Counted from the first letter of the stretch, positions 13,385 through 25,619 are shown. The stretch: DNA of 64,000 nt from Echiichthys vipera (GCA_963691815.1 OY829647.1:16846794-16910793), one strand, 5' to 3'. Made by a program: numbers and translations. The notes: generated from the sequence alone by a model not told the origin.

Positions 13385-13388
<4 letters not shown>
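9236..13388. other. Non-coding sequence with one repeat-poor block
   Basis: No gene recognised. Most of the stretch is high-complexity AT-rich DNA with a pyrimidine-rich tract (about 12280-12590) that includes a short (TC)n run. A repeat-poor block at 12590-12710 carries several transcription-factor-like motifs and is listed separately. Confidence 0.5.
12590..12710. promoter_or_regulatory. Candidate conserved regulatory block
   Basis: Within 50 bases there is an octamer-like ATTTGCAT (12626-12633), an E-box CACCTG (12637-12642) and homeodomain-type CAATTAAG (12643-12650) and GGTAATTAG (12665-12673). It is flanked by low-complexity pyrimidine tracts but is itself complex. It lies 3 kb upstream of the first grin2b coding exon. 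No conservation data are available here. Confidence 0.25.

Positions 13389-13470
<82 letters not shown>
13389..13470. repeat. (AG)n microsatellite
   Basis: An uninterrupted AG dinucleotide run of about 40 units, inside a broader purine-rich stretch beginning near 13350. Confidence 0.98.
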
Positions 13471-13473
<3 letters not shown>

Positions 13474-13566
13474 AGTGTCTAATGGTCACTTAGCCTGGCA
13501 GATAGTCCATGAAGCTTGGAGGCTGTCAATCTGTCAAAATGCACACAGTGCTGTCCAGACTCTCTC

Positions 13567-13694
<128 letters not shown>

Positions 13695-15299
13695 CTTCAT
13701 CTCTTTCCTGCCCTGTCTTTGATGTGTGCCACAGGGTTTCTCCAGGAAGTCACAGCACAGTATAATGGATGTGGCGTTGTCATTTGATGCTCTATGAGAG
13801 CTTACAGGCCTCTCTCAGTGTGCGGTGTGATACCGCTAAGTGGGTCACTTGGTTTGGCAATTAAAGAGTTAAATCATCTGTATTTTTTAATATCTTGACC
13901 AATACAGAAAAAAAAAAAGATTAGTGTAATAATCGGGATTGATTTCTAATTTCCAGAGTATTTTTTTAGCCAGTGAAACATGCTCTATCCAATGTGGATC
14001 CATCAGATAAAATTAAATAATTAATGAATTCATATTTCATATATTATCTAAGCTTCATTTCAACCATCATCCAGCTTTTTTTCGCACGTTGTGTTTTTGC
14101 CCGCTTGGACAATCCAAATATCTTTTTGCAGCTACTCAAATTATTATACTCAATGATGTTTATCTCTTTTCTAACAACTATTTCTCTCAACATTACCAAA
14201 TGACGATGGATGCCGAATTTAAATTAAATTGTATGCTCCATTTCTTTTTGTGTCGGTGGAGTTCCGCCACATTCCTCCACAAATTAGATGAAATTGATGA
14301 GTATTTAACTTGCCGGAGAGGTGTAAAAAAGCACACCTATATCTTCCATGTGTGCGTTACCGCTGCATATTTGAAACGATATGTCAACGCAGCCAGCAGC
14401 TTGGTAAGGGGGAGCTGTTTCTCTTAATGCATGTATGTTTATTGAGGTGGGAGGTCTATCCACTATTAAAATCATCATTTCTCACTGAATTTCAAGTGAT
14501 TTTCAAGCAGTATGTTTTGATGCAAATTGAAGACATGCATTTATGATACAGGTTAAACGTAAAATGTGGGTTTTCATACCAAAATACCTTATCTTGTGTA
14601 GATGGTAACAGTTTAAGCTTTAAGCTTTAATATAATTCAAACTGGTGAGTTATACAAAAATTCACGGAAAGGGGAAATTAACTATAGAGACCAAAATAGT
14701 TTTTTACATGCTGTGAACATGTATATTTGGGCATTTTCAACATTGGGGTCTATGCGGATTGACTCTCTTGAAGAACGCCTCAAGTGGCCGCTTGAGGAAC
14801 TGCAGTTCAGCCCAGAGGATGCTGCTTGAACAAAGTACTGTAACAAACATCGTTTTTAGTATTTTACTGATATATATATAAGTAGTTAATAAACAGCTGA
14901 CGTGAGCTAGTGTTAGCTTAATTTAGTATCAGGATAGTCACTTAACTTTATGTTAGCTTTAAAAAGGATTAACACCTTACTTTTATGATCAAAATTGCAA
15001 TTAATAATCTACTCATACATACCTGGACACTTATCTTCTTTTCTTTGTGCAATAACCTAATCCACCATTTAAGTGCAATAATTTAATCTTACTGCTCATT
15101 TCTGTCATATACAGTCATAGATATTTTATCTTATACATTTCCTCTACATTTAACTTATCGGATTTCATTTTCTGAGAATTTTATTTTACCTGTATTCTTA
15201 CATCTCATATATATTTGACTAAGAGTTTATTGTTTAATGTATATATACTTTCTGTATTTATTTAGCTAAGAGTTTATTGGTTATCCTATACTGTATTTT
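13695..15299. other. Non-coding sequence, nothing coding recognised
   Basis: AT-rich. A short segment at about 14715-14830 (CATTTTCAACATTGGGGTCT and onward to GAGGAACTGCAGTTCAG) resembles a dispersed fish repeat that also has a relative near 53905-53985. No open frame of interest was seen. Confidence 0.5.
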
Positions 15300-15396
15300 T
15301 TATACCTCCCTCGTGTTTTTGTAAGCTGCTGGAAATTCAATTTCCCTGCGGGAGTCATCCCAAAGGGATCAATAAAGAGAAGTCTAAGTCTAAGTC
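15300..15396 (+). mobile_element. LINE-type 3' tail ending in (TCTAAG)n
   Basis: AATTTCCCTGCGGGAGTCAT, then GGGATCAATAAAGAGA, then AAGTCTAAGTCTAAGTCC. This is the third copy of the tail architecture seen at 590-701 and 2279-2337. Upstream sequence (about 15000-15300, with CACTTATCTT and AAGTGCAATAATTTAATCTT) is probably more of the same 3' UTR. Confidence 0.55.
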
Positions 15397-15610
15397 CAAA
15401 TTCAACACGTTCATGACAGTAAAATATTGATAAATGACTTCTCATCTGTGTTACTACATGTTGCTTAGTTGTGATATTTTTTTTGTTGGAATATCCAAAA
15501 GCAGCACAAACGTCCGGCTACTACAATAATCCTACATTGATATATCTCTGATATGCTGATGTTGGCAGATATAGATCGACACAGCAAGTTCAAAGGTTAT
15601 CACACTTTAT

Positions 15611-15683
15611 TTTTGTTTATCACCTCTCTGTCTCTCTTTTCCTCTCTGTCTCCCTCCAGGGACGGCATTTACACTCCTCCACA
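15611..15683 (+). promoter_or_regulatory. grin2b: Splice acceptor and 5' UTR end before grin2b coding exon 1
   Basis: A long pyrimidine tract (about 15623-15657) ends in CCTCCAG at 15659, a strong acceptor, followed by 24 bases to the ATG. At least one upstream non-coding exon is therefore expected. The frame is open from the exon edge at 15660 to the ATG, so an upstream in-frame start cannot be excluded. Confidence 0.7.
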
Positions 15684-16355
15684 ATGCTTGTCAGCCTCCA
15701 CCCTTCTCCCTCCCGTCTTCAGGACAAGCGCTTCGTCTCCCCCTCCTCCTCCCCCAATCCTCCTCCTCCTCCTCCTCCAAACCAGTCCTCTCATTATCCT
15801 TATTTTCAGCCTCGGCTGACCCTGCCCTTCCTCTCTTTGTCCTTCTCCCTACTCCTCCTCTCCATATTCCTGTTGCCCGTCTGCGAGTCTCGCAGGGGTG
15901 GAGGTCCAGGTACGGGGCCTGGAGGTGCCCCAGGGGGACAAGGTGGCCAGAAGGGAGGCGGGACCCAGAGGGGCGTTGTCATCCCTCCTCAGTACTCTCC
16001 TGCCTTACCGGCTCTTCCACCAATCAATCCCAAACTAATCAACTCACTCAGTATAGCTGTCATCCTGGTGGGAAACTCTAGTGAAGTATCCTTGGGGGTT
16101 GGACTTGAGAAAGAGGACTTCCTTCACATCCCTTATCCTCCCAAAGTCGAGGTTGTCACCATGAATGAGACCGACCCCAAGAGTATCATCAATCGGATCT
16201 GCGCACAAATGACAAGAAACTCTCTGCAAGGTGTAGTGTTCGGTGATGATACAGACCAGGAGGCCATTGCTCAGATACTGGACTTCATCTCTGCTCAGAC
16301 ACACATCCCCATCCTGGGCATCAGGGGAGGCTCTTCCATGGTCATGGCTGCCAAG
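15684..16355 (+). CDS. grin2b: GluN2B NMDA receptor subunit, coding exon 1
   Basis: This exon encodes residues 1-224: N-terminal leader, signal segment and first part of the amino-terminal domain of the glutamate-binding subunit of the NMDA receptor, a postsynaptic calcium-permeable channel. Residues from about 122 align without gaps to mammalian GluN2B (SIAVILVG, MNETDPKSII, DDTDQEAIAQILDFISAQT). The start has A at -3 and is the only Met before residue 160. Residues 1-45 form a Ser/Pro-rich leader with seven prolines at 26-32; a hydrophobic core at about 47-66 is the likely signal peptide, cleaved near VCES (66-69). Residues 72-97 are Gly/Pro/Gln-rich and lengthen the mature N-terminus by roughly 50 residues over mammals. 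N-glycosylation motifs: NSS (131) and NET (161, equal to human N74). The zinc ligand H127 is Arg214. The exon ends at AAG before GTAGGA, phase 0. Confidence 0.95.
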
Positions 16356-16463
16356 GTAGGAAAACAAATAACATTAAAATGTGAACTGTATCAATCGTAC
16401 ACACTACTCACTTATCAGGGCCAAATATTTATAGTGACAAAGTTAAGTTGCAGCAATAATTAA

Positions 16464-18480
16464 AAGTATGTGTTGTGGATGTGATTTCTATATTGTATAG
16501 TTTTTTTTTAAATACATTAGCAAAGCTCCTGGGCAGGTCTGACATTTAATAGCCACTTGCAAAAGCATGTTAACTGCAACAGTTTTAATCAAGATTCACA
16601 GACAGAAAACAATCAGTTGAATAATTTATTTCAAAATCTGCTTTTTTTTGCTGTCTTATCCATTAAAGTTTTTTTGGTTCATTTAAGATATTAAGGAAAT
16701 GTGGAAGGAAACTTCTCTCACACTTTTTTAAAGATCATCAACATCAACCTCCCACCACTGCTGATTGATTTTGCTGTTAATTGAACTCCTCTGTGAGCCT
16801 GACGTCATATTGAAGCTCCTGACAGCGAGCCGACTAAACTCTGATAGGATTCACAGTGTGAAACAAAAGAGTACAAAGCGAGTCAAAAAACATCTCTATG
16901 GGATTGGGATACAAGAGATTTGACACAAACTAGGCCGCACGAAGAGAATCCATGATCCAGAAACAGAACAATAGCTTTGAAATGTATCCTTAAATAATGT
17001 TGCGTTAATAGGCTTAGCAATGTTTAAGTCCCTCACAGAAGAATGACAGAATCCATATGACGCTGAGGTTGTTTTGTTTTTTTTATCAGCTATTTTATCT
17101 CTTGGGACGTGCAATAGAGATTCTCTGCAGTTGTCTTTTTGGTATTGGTAATGACATCGGTAACATTCTGTATGTTTGGTTTTCAAGGTATATTGAGTTT
17201 AGTTTGATTGTTTAGACGTGATTTTTTAGTTTCAAAGTTTTTTCTTGAGCCTTCAGCCACATCTCATTGTCTTTATCGTCGTCCAAAAGTTGTTTAACCT
17301 CCATGTGGTTGCTCACTTCAGATTTGAGGGCGTTAACATGTTTTAAATTTGATGACATAGAGACGTCCCAACTGGTTGACTCTACCTCAGCGTTGGACTA
17401 TGGCTGATTTAAAACAGTGGCGGGCGTGTTGAGCGTGTTTTCAACCCATGAAATGCTGTTTTTTATAAATTTGGTTAGAAATGTCAATATAAACACCAGC
17501 ATAGATGTGTTTTATCACAGTACAGTCATATTGAAAAACATGTTTGAGTGTGCACTACCTGTTTAAATTAAAGTGCCAACAAACAGTTTTCCACCCCGCT
17601 CGCATTCTCAAGTGGTGTAGTTGATGTTTAGGACAGAACAGTTTAGGCACAAATGACACACTGCATTTGTTTACAAACAAACAACAGAGACGGCAATAAC
17701 ATATTTTACGTATGTTGATTTTCATATGAACCTCTAGCAACCTGGATACTATCCAAAGCAAAACTCAACCGTAAGTATCACAATTTTTAACCAGAAAACC
17801 CCGATCTCACTGCTCTGACAAAAGGTATGATAAAGGCAGACATGAAAGTATTAATAAGTAGGCAGGTTTTGTTATTTAAAAAGTTTAGTAGAAAGTTAGA
17901 TTTTATCACTGTCCCTCCTCCTCCATCCACAGGGCTCTTTTTCTTTTGTTGGGTATCAAGTTTACTCATGTTGTTCCACTGTCCGTCATTTACGCTAACT
18001 TTACGTAAAGATAGCTTCTGTCAGCTGTTTTGTTGAGTTGCATCTAAGTGAAATTCTCTCATGTAAGCAGCGATGTGGTTTATTGTGAAAGATAAGAGGG
18101 CAGTGAAGTAGTGAAGTGCTGCTGTTGACGATGTGGGAGGGAAAATAGTTTCCTTAGAGGCTTATAGAAAACCAAACCAAACGCCGGTGGTGTCATTTTT
18201 CTGCAGACATAAGACTGTGCAATCAACATTTAATTCACGAGGATAAGTTCAAACAGAAAAGTTATCTGGGGTTCAGTTCAGTTCTATTATTATACTTTTG
18301 CTACTGTATTGAAGGATTGAATGACTTTGAAAAAGTCCAGGTATTTTTTTATAATAAAGATTTTGACTTTGTTTTCGTGGCACAAAAGGAGGAACAACAG
18401 CACAAAAACCATTGGTACTTTCATCAACTAACAGCCAAATTGTTATTTTAAACATCTGTATTGGCCAAGAATTTCACAAT
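16464..18480. other. Intronic sequence, nothing recognised
   Basis: AT-rich intronic DNA without a recognised gene, transposon or long tandem repeat. The small frames here (for example 16896-17186 and 17827-18036) show no domain. Confidence 0.5.
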
Positions 18481-18493
18481 CAGTGAATAGGTA
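18481..18493. repeat. 13-bp target-site duplication, left copy
   Basis: CAGTGAATAGGTA, repeated exactly at 20167-20179, on either side of the Penelope-like element. Confidence 0.85.
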
Positions 18494-19019
18494 TCCTCAA
18501 AGCAATTTCAGTCAAAAGCAACTGGACTGGTTATTTGTCTAGGAAGACGTTTCACCTCTCACCCAAGAGGCTTCATCAGTTCATGTACGCATCTGACCAG
18601 GCTGGGACTGGTCCAACTAACTGGTGTGAGATCCAGGTATTTAACCTCTCACAAGGCCGGTGATGTCACTGAAACCTTTTCTGCTCCAAGTGCAAAAGCC
18701 CGTCGTTAGAGGGGTTTCGACTTTGTTAGTGCTCTATTGAGTCTGAAAGACAGTTGTTGGGGTCACAGGAGGCCATGTGTGAACAGTTGTTCTTTGAGGT
18801 TAGATTGTTGAATCTCCTGTGTAGGGATGAAAGGGCAGCATTGTAAATTGGAGATAAGTGGTGTTTCAGACCTCCTCCTCTGTTTAGCGATGGTTTCTCT
18901 ACTTTTACATAGATGGCTTCTTTTACTCCTCTTTCAAATCATCTGTCCTCTCTGTCCAAGATTTGGACATTGTTGTCATCAAAGGAGTGGGCTTTCTCCT
19001 TGAGATGTAAGTGGACAGC
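18494..19019 (-). repeat. Left inverted arm of the Penelope-like element
   Basis: Reverse-complementary, with scattered differences, to 19582-20129. It includes the antisense of the endonuclease C-terminal coding region and of the 3' untranslated end (GTGAAACGTCTTCCTAGACA when read on the - strand). The arm breaks off in GTGGACAGC, where the sense copy begins. Confidence 0.8.
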
Positions 19020-19875
19020 GGACAGTGGACAGGAGCCTCCACATTGGGGTATACAGAAAACCCACTCACACTGATCAATATCTACTGTTTGACTCTCACC
19101 ACCCTTTGGAACACAAGCTTGGCATTATCAGAACCCTGCAGCATAGAGCTGATAACGTACCCACCAGCTCACAGGCCCAAGGGGAAGAACGCAAGCACCT
19201 GAGAGGCGCCCTCACAACTTGTGGCTACCCCAGCTGGACCTTTGTGAAAACGGCAGCTGCTTCCAGAAAGAAAACCAAAGTGGTAGAGAAAGAAAAAGAT
19301 AACAAGAGACACAACATAGTCATTCCGTATGTGGCTGGGGTATCAGAGAAACTCAGGAGGATCTTCAACAAACACTGCATCCCTGTGTATTTCAAACCCG
19401 GTAACACACTCAGAGACTAGTACATCCCAAGGACAGAACACCACACACCCACAAAAGCAATCTGGTTTATGCTGTCCAATGCAATGAGGAATGCAAAGAT
19501 CTTTGCATTGGAGAAACAAAACAACCACTGCAAAAACGCATGGCCCAACACAGGAGAGCTAACTCCTCAGGCCTGGACTCGGCTGTCCACTTACACCTCA
19601 AGGAGAAAGCCCACTCCTTTGATGACAACAATGTCCAAATCTTGGACAGAGAGGACAGATGGTTTGAAAGAGGAGTAAAAGAAGCCATCTTTGTAAAAGT
19701 GGAGAAACCATCGCTAAACAGAGGAGGAGGTCTGAGACACCACTTATCTCCAAGTTACAATGCTGCCCTTTCATCCCTTCCCAGGAGATTCAACAATCTA
19801 ACCTCAAAGAACAACTATTCACACATGGCCTCATGTGACCCCAACGACAGTGGTTCAGACTCAATAGAGCACTAA
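19020..19875 (+). pseudogene. Reverse transcriptase C-terminus and GIY-YIG endonuclease remnant (Penelope-like)
   Basis: In the family this protein primes and copies element RNA at a nick made by its GIY-YIG domain. Here only the end of the reverse transcriptase and the endonuclease region remain. A first frame (19025-19420) stops at a TAG; the reading then resumes in another frame from about 19452 (NLVYAVQC, CIGETKQ) through to a stop at 19873-19875, so a stop codon and a frameshift inactivate it. In the YIG-type motif the tyrosine is replaced by cysteine (CIGET). The N-terminal polymerase palm and fingers are absent. Confidence 0.8.
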
Positions 19876-20129
19876 CAAAGTCGAAAACCAACTGCCCACC
19901 AACGACTGCCACACTAACGACGTGCGTTGGCACTTGGAGCACAAAAGGTTTCAGTGACATCATCGGCCTTGTGAGAGGTTAAATACCTGGATCTCACACC
20001 AGTTAGTTGGACCAGACCCAGCCTGGTCAGATGTGTACATGAACTGATGAAGCCTCTTGGATGAGAGGTGAAACGTCTTCCTAGACAAATAACCAGTCCA
20101 GTTGCTTTTGACTGAAATTGCTTTGAGGA
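19582..20129 (+). repeat. Right inverted arm of the Penelope-like element
   Basis: Sense-strand counterpart of the left arm. It includes the C-terminal coding end (DREDRWFERGVKEAIFVKVE) and the 3' untranslated segment that ends in CTTTGAGGA, followed by a unique 36-base tail. Confidence 0.8.
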
Positions 20130-20166
20130 TAACGATGACCTGGACGAATGAGAACATTCACAGGCC

Positions 20167-20179
20167 CAGTGAATAGGTA
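20167..20179. repeat. 13-bp target-site duplication, right copy
   Basis: Exact copy of 18481-18493. Confidence 0.85.
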
Positions 20180-23100
20180 GTCCTAAGTAGCATGCGTATT
20201 TCTTTACTACTGTTTTTCAATAATTCTAGTGACAGTTGGAATAATGTGAGATTATTCAGAAAAAGTAGTGCAAAGTACAAACTCAGCACTTTATATAATT
20301 GAAACCATGTCGGGCTCTCTGACGTATGAAGGCATTCTAATAATTATAATAATACATGGTAGAAACTTCATTCTCACTCTGCAGTTTCCTACTGTAGAGA
20401 ACCTGATATAAGACCTGGCTGCATAAATCTGAAGGATAATTACACAGAGGGATTTTTTAAAATGAGTGTAGTTAAAGCTTTCACATTAATACCATTTGTG
20501 TGTATTGTGAAGACAGGTACCTTAACAAACATATTTACCAATGTCATAATCAGCTCACTGAATTAATAAAGTAATTAGAAAAAGTGGCTGTTTGATAAAT
20601 TGCAGTGATTATGGTGGATAATAAGCAACTTGCCTGAAAACACTGTCACAATCTGGAAATCAGTCTACCAGCTTTACTTGTTGCCTCACACATTAAACAA
20701 AGCATTCAAATCAAGGCTTTCTCTCAACTGGAATAAGGAAACAATCGAGTAAAAGCTCCAATTCAAAGAGAATTGTGGTAATGTCCACGCGGCCATGGGA
20801 TCCCACCAGTGGTCTTAAGGTTGTGTGTCAGGAAACACTCAGAAAGCCTTCGAGGCCTTTTCTTCCTCTCTTGTAGAAAAGACGGTTGCATATGAAGATC
20901 GAATTGAAGACTTGTTTGAGGTAGATGATTGGAAAATCAACACGATAGATTGATGATACTGTAGATAAAGAAGGCAAGAGAGAAGGGGGGGGGGCTGTGA
21001 AGGTTATGAAATAACACAACTTGTGTGGGTGTCAAGGAGGAAGAGGATTTTGCTCAACATATAATTACCACATTTTACAGCTGACAGAGAGACAGAGGGC
21101 GTAAACTGAGAGTGACAAGAAAGAAACTGCAGATAGGAGTGTAACAGCCCTGTAAAAGCACAGCTGAAGGAATGCGGCACATAAGAGCAAAGATGTGCGT
21201 GTGTGTGTGTGGAGGCGGAGGCTACCTGCATTAGACTTCATTTGATCGTAAACACAGTTTTTGAAGGAATCTGTTTCCCGCTCATTACCGTTCACTTGGC
21301 TTGTTGCCCTTAAACCTTTATTCTTTCAGGCATAGACAAACCAAATTAGGGGTTTAAAATACGGTGGACACAGTTGGTATGGCAACCACTTGCTTATGTA
21401 TTTATCTCTACATACTGTATAAAAGCAGTTACAGAGGGAGAGAGAAAATAAATGATATTTATTAGTAAAAAAAAGCAGTGCTGCTGAGAAAGGGTTTAAG
21501 GTCCTTGTGATGGAGAGGTGGAGGTGATGTTTGCATAGATGAATGAATAGATTAAAGCATAAAAACAGAGGTGGAAACAGAGAAAGAGGATCAAAAATAG
21601 GGCGATTGAAGCTGAGAGGGAAGGATGGAGAGGTGAATTGTATTTTACTGTGTTATAGTAGTAGTGCCACTGTAGCTGTTTTTTTTTAAATGTTTTATTC
21701 ATAGCGTGTCAGTCACCCAAACAAAGAAAAACATCAAAACATAACAAACCCTACATCTGATAAACATGCACCCATACTCACAAGAAAATCTATACTTATA
21801 CTTAATTAGATTGGTTGTCTGAAAATGAATTGGCAACTTTGAAAATAGATTGATCTTAATGAAAGAAATGTAGAAATCCCTAAAATACAAATGCATTCAT
21901 TTGTGCATCTTTACAACTTAGGTGCAAAAAAATAAAAAATAAAATCAGTATCTTTGAATTTTTGATTAATTTTCACTGTTTGATGGCATTTTATCATCGT
22001 CCAGTAACCAGTGTCCCTTTAACAGTTCTCTGTAGGTGGAAACTGAATTCAGACGCTAATAAGGAAAAATAAAAAGGAAGACACTGAAAAAAACAATATA
22101 TTACTACATATACACATTTAGCATAATGCAGAATATTCAGTTTTAAGCTGAAACAATTAATTAATTAATCGCTTTGTTAATCAACATAAAAACTATCAAA
22201 AACTATTGTGATTTTGATTCATAATTTCAGTCAATTTTTATTCATATTCTGCTTCTATAATTGGATGTTTTGTGTTTTCCTCTATTTTATAGCATTGTAA
22301 ACTGAATATTTTTGTCTTTTGTTGATCAGACAAAAAAGACATTCAAAGACTTCAATTAGGAAAATAATTGGCAGATTAACCAATAGGGACTAATTCCCCC
22401 CCAAAATGTTGACTGTTATTTTTGCTGAAAAACCAAAGATTGAAATATCTGGATTGTGGGTGATTTTGTAGTTGATTTACTTTTGTGGTTAAATAGTATA
22501 ATAGTACAGTAGTACAATAGTATAGGACACATCACAAGTCCTGCAACCTAAAGTGAAGGATATATTGTGTGCAGTTTCATATGAGCAGAGTAGCCGATAA
22601 GTCACTTTTTATTGAATTAACTGATGTTTTGGATTTACAGTCACTGCCTCTATTCTGTGATCAGGCCTTTTTATGCTGATTTTATGTCTTATGAGCTAAG
22701 GACAGTCTTCTGTCTTGGTGAACAATCAAATTGTATTCTACTGAATAAGGTAATAAGGTAGACTGAAGAGTGTAGAAAATACTGACAGACAGATGGATAG
22801 GCCAAGAGCCCTGTGGATGAGGGGGACCATGAATTGTATGAACATGCCGCTGTGTGCATACGTCCGCGAAAGAGCGAGCGAGTGATTTTCCAGTATCAAT
22901 AACTCAATACCCATTAGGTTGCAGAGTTAATTCCTTATCAGTTCACAAGTATGTCTAATCTATTGTGCTCCAAATCCTCCTGAAGTCCTTCGATGTACCA
23001 CTTGATTCCTTTGTGTCTTGGCACTGTGCATTTGATTTCCATTTAGAAGAACATTGGACACACGTGTCCTTTCTATTGCATTTGATCTTTAGCCACATTA

Positions 23101-23999
23101 TTCCGTACTCCACAGTCTCAGTGGAGATGGTGCGACCACATAAACCTCCCTGATACCTTGCTGCACTCCTGGCTTTATTTTCCTTTCAAGAATCCCATTA
23201 TAATGAATCAGTGACAGATGCAGGTAGGCCCATTATGCACCAAACAATTTGCACGCTTCCATTTAGTCATTAATTCACACCATGCCATGTGTTGGTATTG
23301 GCATAATAGGAGGACAGAGTTGGCCCCGGCCCACACTCAACTCCAGCTCTGGAGACTAATGAGGTCTTCCAAATCTATTGTTGGGACTTAATCTGTGTGT
23401 GTGCATGTGTGTGGACACTTAGAGCATGCTGCTGTTCAATGATAATAGCCTTGTTGCCTGTTTTTGGGGAGATTACTGCCGTTTCACTGCAAAGCTACAT
23501 TATCTAGAGGCACACAGCATCCTGATACCATTTCTCATAAACCGTCCAGTCCCAAAGTTGATTCTTCCCAGTATTATGTCATTCCATTCAACATTGCCTA
23601 CAAGTCTTTTAACCATGCAAGTTCTTGTTTGTTTTATATAACGTCAGGTGGTTAGCAGTTAAACTCATGGATGAGTGGACCGCTTAGCTGGGGTTCTCCT
23701 GAGATTTCTCCAGTTGAAAGAGAGGTAAAATACTGCGTATAAGAAGAACAACCTGCCATTGTATTGCTTTAGAAAATACTTTTTTTTTCTTTTCAGAAAT
23801 AGCACTGTCTGTCAGTGAAAACTGATTCACCACCTCTTGATGGATTACTACACTTATACATCCTCTCTATCTTTAAATAGGCATCTTTGGCAGAAGTGTG
23901 AGGCCTTCTTGTAAGACAGACATGACCATCGAAGTAAATTATTTTGCGGACTTGTTTGTCCACTTTGACCTTTCAGCCAGCTGGTAGCTGTACAGTGAT
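20180..23999. other. Intronic sequence, nothing coding recognised
   Basis: High-complexity AT-rich DNA. A stretch near 21677-21960 begins with a T-run and could be an antisense retroelement end. From about 22900 the sequence becomes repeat-poor, with several ATTA-type motifs. No gene or structured RNA was recognised. Confidence 0.45.
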
Positions 24000-24620
24000 A
24001 CGTAGGGCTAATCTGTCACAGCTGGCATGATTGTTTGAGCCAAGGGTGCACTCCATTTTCTCATCCTATTGTTCTCATTCCAAATCTGTGGTTTTATGAG
24101 TCTCCTCCTTTCATTCTGCATGCACCACGTATCCCATTATGCTGGCTGGTTATACATGAGGGGACAATGGACTGCCTCTGTAATGCCTCCTTTTGCAATT
24201 AGGAGCAAATCCCAAAAGACAAGAGAATTAAGGAGCACACTGCAATAATACACTGCACATGTGCAAATTGCACCTTGTGCAGCTATTAGCAAATAAAATT
24301 CTTTAGTATTTTGTCACTTTCATTCTCAAGTCATATTTAGACAGAATTAGTTTTCAAGAAAATTTGTGGTTTGGAAAAGTCAATTTGCGCAAGAGATCTC
24401 AGTGATCAGTCTCAGAAATTACATTAATGGGAGAGTCTGCTCCATTTGTGCGTTGTCAATTGGTCCGGACGTCTTATGTTAACTTCCACAGCTGATAATG
24501 ATACACTTAAACAATATAGCTTGTTTACAAGAGCAAATAAAAGTCTGAACATGCTGTCAGTTTGAGCTGGTGGTCCTCCCCTCATCTAAATGACCCAGAA
24601 GACATTATCAGTTCTACAGA
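24000..24620. promoter_or_regulatory. Candidate intronic regulatory block
   Basis: A 600-base stretch free of microsatellites and recognised transposons, with TGCAATTAGGAG, GAGAATTAAGG, CATTAATGGG, the E-box CACAGCTGATAATG and TTTACAAGAGCAAATAAA. This texture is typical of deeply conserved vertebrate intronic elements near neural genes, but no alignment was available, so it remains a guess. Confidence 0.2.
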
Positions 24621-25619
24621 TTTCATTTAGGACTTGACTTCTTTTTAATATTATTTTATTGGACACTTTGTAGGCATGGACGGTGCATAAATTGACACAT
24701 TTTGACGGTACCAAAAACAAACAAGCTCCAGTAATGATAACTTTGCTCATCCTCTCTCTGTAGAACTAATCCCATCCTATTACAGCTTTAGACACTTATC
24801 TCTCTTTCTCTCTCTCTCTGTCTCTCTCTCTACCGTACCTACCTTGTCTTATGAGTCGCAATGGCACTCTGAATTTGATTGATGTTCCCATTTTCCTGGC
24901 TTTGCCATACATAAGACCCTTCAAAAATCCAACAGATGGAGAAAATCTGTCCTAAAACAAAATTCTTTCTATTGGGTGTCAGTGGCCACCGTTAACCCAG
25001 CAACCTGCAATTGCCAATCTATTCACCCGGGTGTGTTCACTACGCTAATAAATGAGCAAAATAAAACTCACAAACTGTCAAGGAAAGACATATTTTACGC
25101 CTATTCTTCTAGTTATCAGAAAACTACATTCGTACACCTTCTGAATTCAAGTTTCTCTCTTTCAAGGAAGACGTTTGCTTTATTGCCTTTTTAACTCAAA
25201 ACACACTAAACACGTCTTAGTTAGTTAGTCTTTGCCCTGTTCCAGCAATCACCAATGCTGGTTTGGCCAAAATAAATCATTAATTCACATTATATGTCCA
25301 CTCTGAACACATTTTATTCCCACTGTCGACGGAGCGTCGGCTGTGACTCGTTCTTCCGAGGGAGACATGAAAATTATCCTGTGACCTTCACTGTCCCTTC
25401 ACTCCCCTGATGTGGATTGAGACAATGGGGAGAAATTTGCATTAGGGACGAAAGTTCTATTTACAATCAGGAAAAGCAAGCAGGCTAACTAAGTGACGCG
25501 TTCTGTCTGTCTGTCTATTGTTTTTCGCTACATTTTTACATGAACAGCACCTTCACATGCACACACACGACAAACAGCGCTGCTTGTTGGTCTGAAACAA
25601 CAGCTAAGGGAGAGTCACA

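Larger units (their letters stand above)
18494..20166 (+). mobile_element. Penelope-like element with long inverted arms
   Basis: The + strand part from about 19020 encodes remnants of a Penelope-type reverse transcriptase C-terminus (GVYRKPTHTDQYL) and a GIY-YIG endonuclease region (CKDLCIGETKQPLQKRMAQH). The left part (18494-19019) is an inverted, diverged copy of the right part (19582-20129), so the element is an antisense 3' fragment joined head-on to a sense fragment. A 36-base tail follows the right arm and a perfect 13-bp target duplication flanks the whole. Inverted partial duplications of this kind are known for Penelope-like elements, which carry pseudo-LTRs. Confidence 0.85.

Noticed and set aside
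16044..16367. 107-codon frame on the - strand opposite grin2b exon 1
   Set aside because: It is the antisense shadow of a conserved coding exon.
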